A stretch of 64,000 bases of DNA from Micromussa lordhowensis (taxonomy: Eukaryota; Cnidaria; Anthozoa; Scleractinia; Lobophylliidae), in contig OZ026609.1 in the NCBI GenBank assembly GCA_964020085.1, positions 3,410,028 to 3,474,027 on the forward strand, given 5' to 3'. Positions 59,647-64,000 of this stretch are shown piece by piece. The notes beneath the pieces are model-generated. The model did not search any database and was not told the DNA's origin. It saw only the letters and a list, made by a program, of their open reading frames with translations. The position numbers and the translations under genes are program-made. Every line of letters begins with the position of its first letter. Position 1 is the stretch's first letter.

Positions 59647-60975
59647 ACGAGGTAGCCTTCGTGTCCTTGTTGATTTATTGTACCGATGTCGGGATATCAC
59701 AGTCATGGTTTGAGGGTCGGGTGGGTAGCTGAGAAATGATGCACTTTTTAGCGTCAGTCGAGATTTACAAAATGTACTGATAGTTGAAAAATGGCTCGAG
59801 AAATCGCGGAATATTTAGGTGATACCTACATGAGGTCAGTACCTCATACGGATCCTATTAAAACTAAGGGTAATTTCATTATTCCCAGGATAAATTACTA
59901 GCTGATGGGTTATTTAAAAAGAATAATAACAAAAGACTTAAAAAGACGAAAAACTGTACAGTTTAGGTTTGCCAGTATAGGGGGCGGAAGCGACGATTTT
60001 TTAACTTTCCCACTGAGAAATGAAAACATTTTTTTCACTTGAAATGTTTTCGCTTAAGATCGGAATTTCATTTGTAATTATATTTATTATGTAACTAAAT
60101 TGAAGGTTCTACTTATTTATTGCTGAATTTTTGTCCTAGTTTGTATTTATATACCTGATAATAACTCAGTAGAGGGTAATAATATAGCTGAATGGAAATC
60201 TGTTAAATTACACTAGCCAGTCAGTGACGATCTCTTATTCTGTATTTTATTAATAAAAGAAGGGCTGGTAAATAGAAACTGCGAGACGGTGAGATAAGCG
60301 TTTCCTTTGCGAGCCCGAGACATTTTGACTTTTTCAATTGGGAGACCGAGATTACATACACCCAAAGCTTAGTGTTCACATTTCGGAAACTCAACAATTC
60401 TCGTTCACTCTCAGTCGCAGAAAGTTTCCCACTAAAATTTCCGTACGTACTGCTTTGGACCTTTTAGATTCTATTCCATAGATTCTAGGGAATACAAAGA
60501 AAAGTCTGATTTTCATAGAAGCACTTATAAATGCAATGGAAGCAGTTTTAAATTTTAGCGCTGTAAATTCTGGCTGTAAGCCTTGATAATTTAATAGCTC
60601 CTCCGCGTAAACCTTCCCCTAAGTCTCAGACGCAAAATATTTTGTTCCCTGATTAGCCACTTCAACACAGTCTAAACTAATTTTCACAGAACGTTTTCCT
60701 ATCGTTATACAGTTAGAAAGCTTTACCACATGGCATTCTTACAGACAAGTACTGTTTTCTACACAACATCTCTTCCAAAGAAGAAAATACTGAACCACAA
60801 CAAGAACACGAAGCTATTTCTCAGAAGGAAATAAAGTTTCGTTTCCGGAGTAGACTGAGAAAGGCCGCATGAGAAGTCCCGGGGTGAGGGGGATTTGTGC
60901 TAATGCACCGCTTTGCGCCGCACTGATCCGCTCAGTTGCCAGAGCCTGGGGTTTTTCGTCCAGGCGAGGTGTAGT

Positions 60976-61420
60976 ATTCGCTACTTGCACATACCCATAA
61001 TCCCTTGCGTTGTTGGGGGGTGACCATTAGAATAAATGTATGGTATCATGACAAAAATTAGTTCGGTGAGCTCGCAAAACCAGCTACTAATGCTTAAAAA
61101 TGGACAAGAATTTACCTAACTCATGATAGGAGAAATTTGTACTAGTTTATAACTAAATGTAGAGAATTTTTTTTTTTGTCCATACATCGTCTTGTAATGT
61201 TACAGACGATGTATGGACAAAAAAAAAATTCTCTACATTTAGTTATAAACTAGTACAAATTTCTCCTATCATGATTTTGGTAAATCCTGGTGCATTTTTA
61301 AGCATCAGTAGCTGGTTTTCCGAGCTCACCGAACTAATTTTTGTCATGATACCATACATTTCTTCTACTGGTAACCCCCCAACAACGCAAGGGATTATGG
61401 GTCATGTGCAAGTAGCGAAT
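60976..61420. repeat. 445-base giant near-perfect palindrome
   Basis: Arms of about 215 bases: ATTCGCTACTTGCACATACC is mirrored almost exactly at the right end, and the arms match, with a few mismatches, to a small loop near 61197 (GTCTTGTAATGTTACAGAC). Few substitutions separate the arms, so it is recent or maintained. Confidence 0.95.
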
Positions 61421-62164
61421 TGAACCTATTGTAAAAGAGAAAAAGCTTATTAAATTAAGTTGACTATACATATATCAGTTATTACAGCCAACACACTTCG
61501 AAACGTAGCTAGGGGAACTCCCTTATATCGGCTATATAGGCATGTCCAACCTCAAAAGGTATGGTTGTTTTTCACGGGGTCTTATACTTTCAGATACAAA
61601 TTTTTCTCCACAAAAACAGTTTTTCGAAACATGAAGATTCAACAACTCTGAGCATTTGGAAAACGTATTTTGAAACGATTTTGCTGTAATTAATATCCTT
61701 GATTTACGTTTCATGATTAAGAAGTCTATACATTGGTAGCTATGTTTTAACATACGGTCCAAAAGTACTTATAAAATGGATTCAATCCAGTACGTTTTAA
61801 TTATACTTGACAGGAAAGCTTTAGAGATGCGTACTTATACGAATTTTGCATCATGGCCCTGAACATTGTTTCCTTTGCCATCTTATACGTCCCTTAAACC
61901 TGGTTAACATTTCTATGACCGGTGCATATTCGGGTATTCATGGAACATTAAATGTAAAACCTTTCGATATACCCCCTGCCTCTCCGCAGCCCCCCCCCCT
62001 CCCCTCCCCGCCCGCGTTCACAGGACCTCGGAAACCTAAATTACGTTTTAAAGCCTTATTTCTCAAAACGACCAAATAGACGGATCAACAATACTTTCAA
62101 CACGATACCGAAAGTTGTCAAAGTGTCAAGATTTTTAAAGGGCACGATTGTTTAGGTTGTACAC

Positions 62165-62355
62165 TAGCCTGTGCGCAGGCTCACTTGTTGTTGTAGGCCC
62201 ACGGGAAAACGCGAAAGGGCGACGGTGGGCGAATGGGAAGAATGGGGCGAGGAAAAGTGAGCTCACTTTTCCTCGCCCCATTCTCCCCGTCCTCCGTCGC
62301 CCTTTTCGGTTTTTCCCGTGGGCCTACAACAACAAGTGAGCCTGCTCGCAGGCTA
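62165..62355. mobile_element. 191-base palindromic element with 9-base target duplication
   Basis: TAGCCTG..CAGGCTA ends with arms mirrored around GTGAGCTCAC. GTTGTACAC directly flanks both ends (62156-62164 and 62356-62364), a 9-base duplication typical of Mutator-like transposition. Confidence 0.9.
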
Positions 62356-63000
62356 GTTGTACACCTATGAGTTGTACACCTATGAAATTTTCAATTGATG
62401 AAATGTTTTTCCTGTTATTCAGTTAATATAATTAATATTAGTCAATATTAATAAACTTTTTCCCATTTTTTCACGAGGAAAATCGGAGGTTTGTCCCCTG
62501 GACAACTTCTTAATGGACAGGATGAACTTATAATTCCATGCATTTCGAGCCATTGATTAGTATTCTATTGCACAACTCTCTTTTCACGCTCGGCCTGATA
62601 AGGTATGGGTAGAAAGTTGATCCAGCGTTTAGGAGGCGATAACTTGTACCCGTGTGCTCGGACACAAATTTTCCCGCAAGAGGGTGGGTGTGGAGGGCCG
62701 TTCCCCCTTTCCTCCTTCGCGCTGGAAAACTGCGAGACTAAACGAGAAAACAACGGTTCCTGTACTTATTGTTATCCTGGGGTGCGAAAAACACTTGCAA
62801 CTCCTGAATATTTGGAAATTCTGTGTGATATCATGCTTCGTCGAGCATTGTGAATAGTAACAACAACAAGCCCCACCCCTGCGTATAGCCTCGCCTGCAT
62901 GTAACCGTATATTCCGTGCAGAGTCCAATTAAGTTGTGTGATCAAGGCGAAGAGAGGTTCCTGTGGCGTATTTTATACCTGTGCAAGCCAAAAAGACAAC

Positions 63001-63055
63001 ATGAAAGTCGCTCTATACTTGGGATTCACATTTTTCTGTTCAATCTGGACCGCTG
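63001..63055 (+). CDS. signal-peptide exon of a gene leaving the window
   Basis: ATG opens MKVALYLGFTFFCSIWTA, a clear signal peptide with a small-residue cleavage end. It stops in phase 1 at a strong GTAAGT donor, the same design as the first exons at 48661 and 54425. A TATTTTATA string lies about 35 bases upstream. The remaining exons are not in the last 945 bases, so its product is unknown. By position and phase it could be another member of the ZP-N or aerolysin-like families, but that is a guess. Confidence 0.6.
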
Positions 63056-64000
63056 GTAAGTTTTTCCGTAAATGAACTGCGTAGAAATCAGTCCAAGACT
63101 ATTTTCTTGACTCATTATATTGGTGCGGTTGTAAACGCACAGACGTTTTGCTTGCACCACCCTGAGCTCGCTTTCAAGTTTTCGTTTTGTTTTAATCGAG
63201 ATACTTCAGCTTCACTAATGTAGTTGATAATTGTGGATGAATGTGAGGGTAGATTAACTGTCTACGTTAAAAGCTCTGTGTTAAGCCAATACGTTCAAAA
63301 GAAACTTTTCTCCGTGGTTGTTGACATCCTACCCTGCGAGCAGAGGTCTCTTCGATCTTCCTAGATCAGTCCTCTTCCCGACTGATCTAGGAAGATCGAA
63401 GAGACCTCTGCTCGCAGGGTATTGACATCCCTGGTCAGAAGTCAAGCGGCAAACAGATTCTTCTACCCAGTGATGTAGGTTCCAAATATATGAAAAGAAT
63501 GTTTATTTGTGCGGTTTCGACTGTTTACAATTGTGCAAAGAGATAATTAGTAAAGACCAGAAAAAGACCCTTATGAGCCGATCAATAGCAAAGCGCGCGA
63601 GTGACGTCATGACTCAGACAAGACTCGGACAAACAAACCGGAAGGGCGGATGATTTTCCTAAAACACTTTCTAAAACATCCAGTTCTCCTAAAACACATT
63701 TTTGAAATGGAAACTTTGCCTAGATCCTCTCTAGTTCTCTCAGAATATGCTGATGTTGTATGAGCCTTGTGGGGGATATAATCATTTGCAATTTCTATTT
63801 TTCGGCCTTGTGCGTTCGCTATTCGAATCTTCAACATCCCTCCCCTCGGCAACTGACCAGTCATTTGAACTTTTGAAGATTGGCTCGTTCAAATCCCCAC
63901 CACCCTGGGCCAAAATTGCATTCAAATGCCCAACAAAGAAAGAGTTGACTACATTATATAAAGTGCAAATTGAAGATGATATATGAAAACAGGGATGATT
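63056..64000. other. probable first intron of the gene starting at 63001
   Basis: Holds the palindrome at 63330-63421; nothing else was recognised. Confidence 0.4.
63330..63421. mobile_element. 92-base perfect palindromic element with 9-base target duplication
   Basis: TACCCTGCGAGCAGAGGTCT and the bases after it are mirrored exactly around a seven-base loop. TTGACATCC flanks both sides (63321-63329 and 63422-63430), giving a 9-base target duplication. Confidence 0.95.

Larger units (their letters stand above)
59326..63000. other. repeat-rich stretch without a recognised gene
   Basis: Contains the MITE at 59.6 kb and the palindromes at 60.98-61.42 and 62.16-62.36 kb. The stretch 59.7-60.9 kb shows no recognisable feature. 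Confidence 0.5.

Overview
The window is animal nuclear DNA: AT-rich, with intron-split genes using GT-AG junctions, AATAAA signals, tRNA-derived SINEs and dozens of foldback elements. The gene content (P2X7-like zinc-module fragment, THAP remnant, standalone ZP-N proteins, aerolysin-like proteins) and repeat style suggest a cnidarian, most likely an anthozoan such as a stony coral. That assignment is inferred from gene families, not from a marker sequence.

Layout. (1) 0.2-3.5 kb holds two decayed genes: a P2X7-C-terminus-like zinc module gene (+) and a THAP-domain gene (-), each with an in-frame stop and a one-base frameshift. (2) 4.3-19.6 kb is FBH1 (FBXO18) on the minus strand: an F-box plus UvrD/Rep-type helicase with an N-terminal PCNA-binding box. 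Sixteen exons were traced; the 3' end runs off the left edge. (3) 19.6-24.0 kb is a repeat-rich intergenic stretch with a three-copy, roughly 0.7 kb tandem unit. (4) 24.0-32.2 kb is ANKRD16 on the plus strand, eight exons, complete. FBH1 and ANKRD16 are divergent neighbours here, as they are in human, so this is ancient conserved microsynteny. (5) 32.4-34.7 kb is a decayed non-LTR retrotransposon inside a terminal-inverted-repeat element. (6) 36.9-59.3 kb is a cluster of four secreted or surface genes: ZP-N protein 1 (+), aerolysin-like protein A (-), aerolysin-like protein B (+) and ZP-N protein 2 (+). A further signal-peptide exon at 63.0 kb starts another gene that leaves the window on the right. 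(7) 57.8-63.4 kb is packed with near-perfect palindromic mobile elements; two have clear 9-base target duplications.

How genes may work together. FBH1 is a recombination and replication-fork regulator; ANKRD16 is a cytosolic ankyrin protein linked in mouse to alanyl-tRNA synthetase proofreading. Their divergent pairing suggests shared promoter control. The ZP-N/aerolysin-like cluster pairs small membrane-anchored single ZP-N modules with large secreted proteins of pore-forming architecture. Whether they act together in defence, digestion, venom or gamete biology cannot be decided from sequence.
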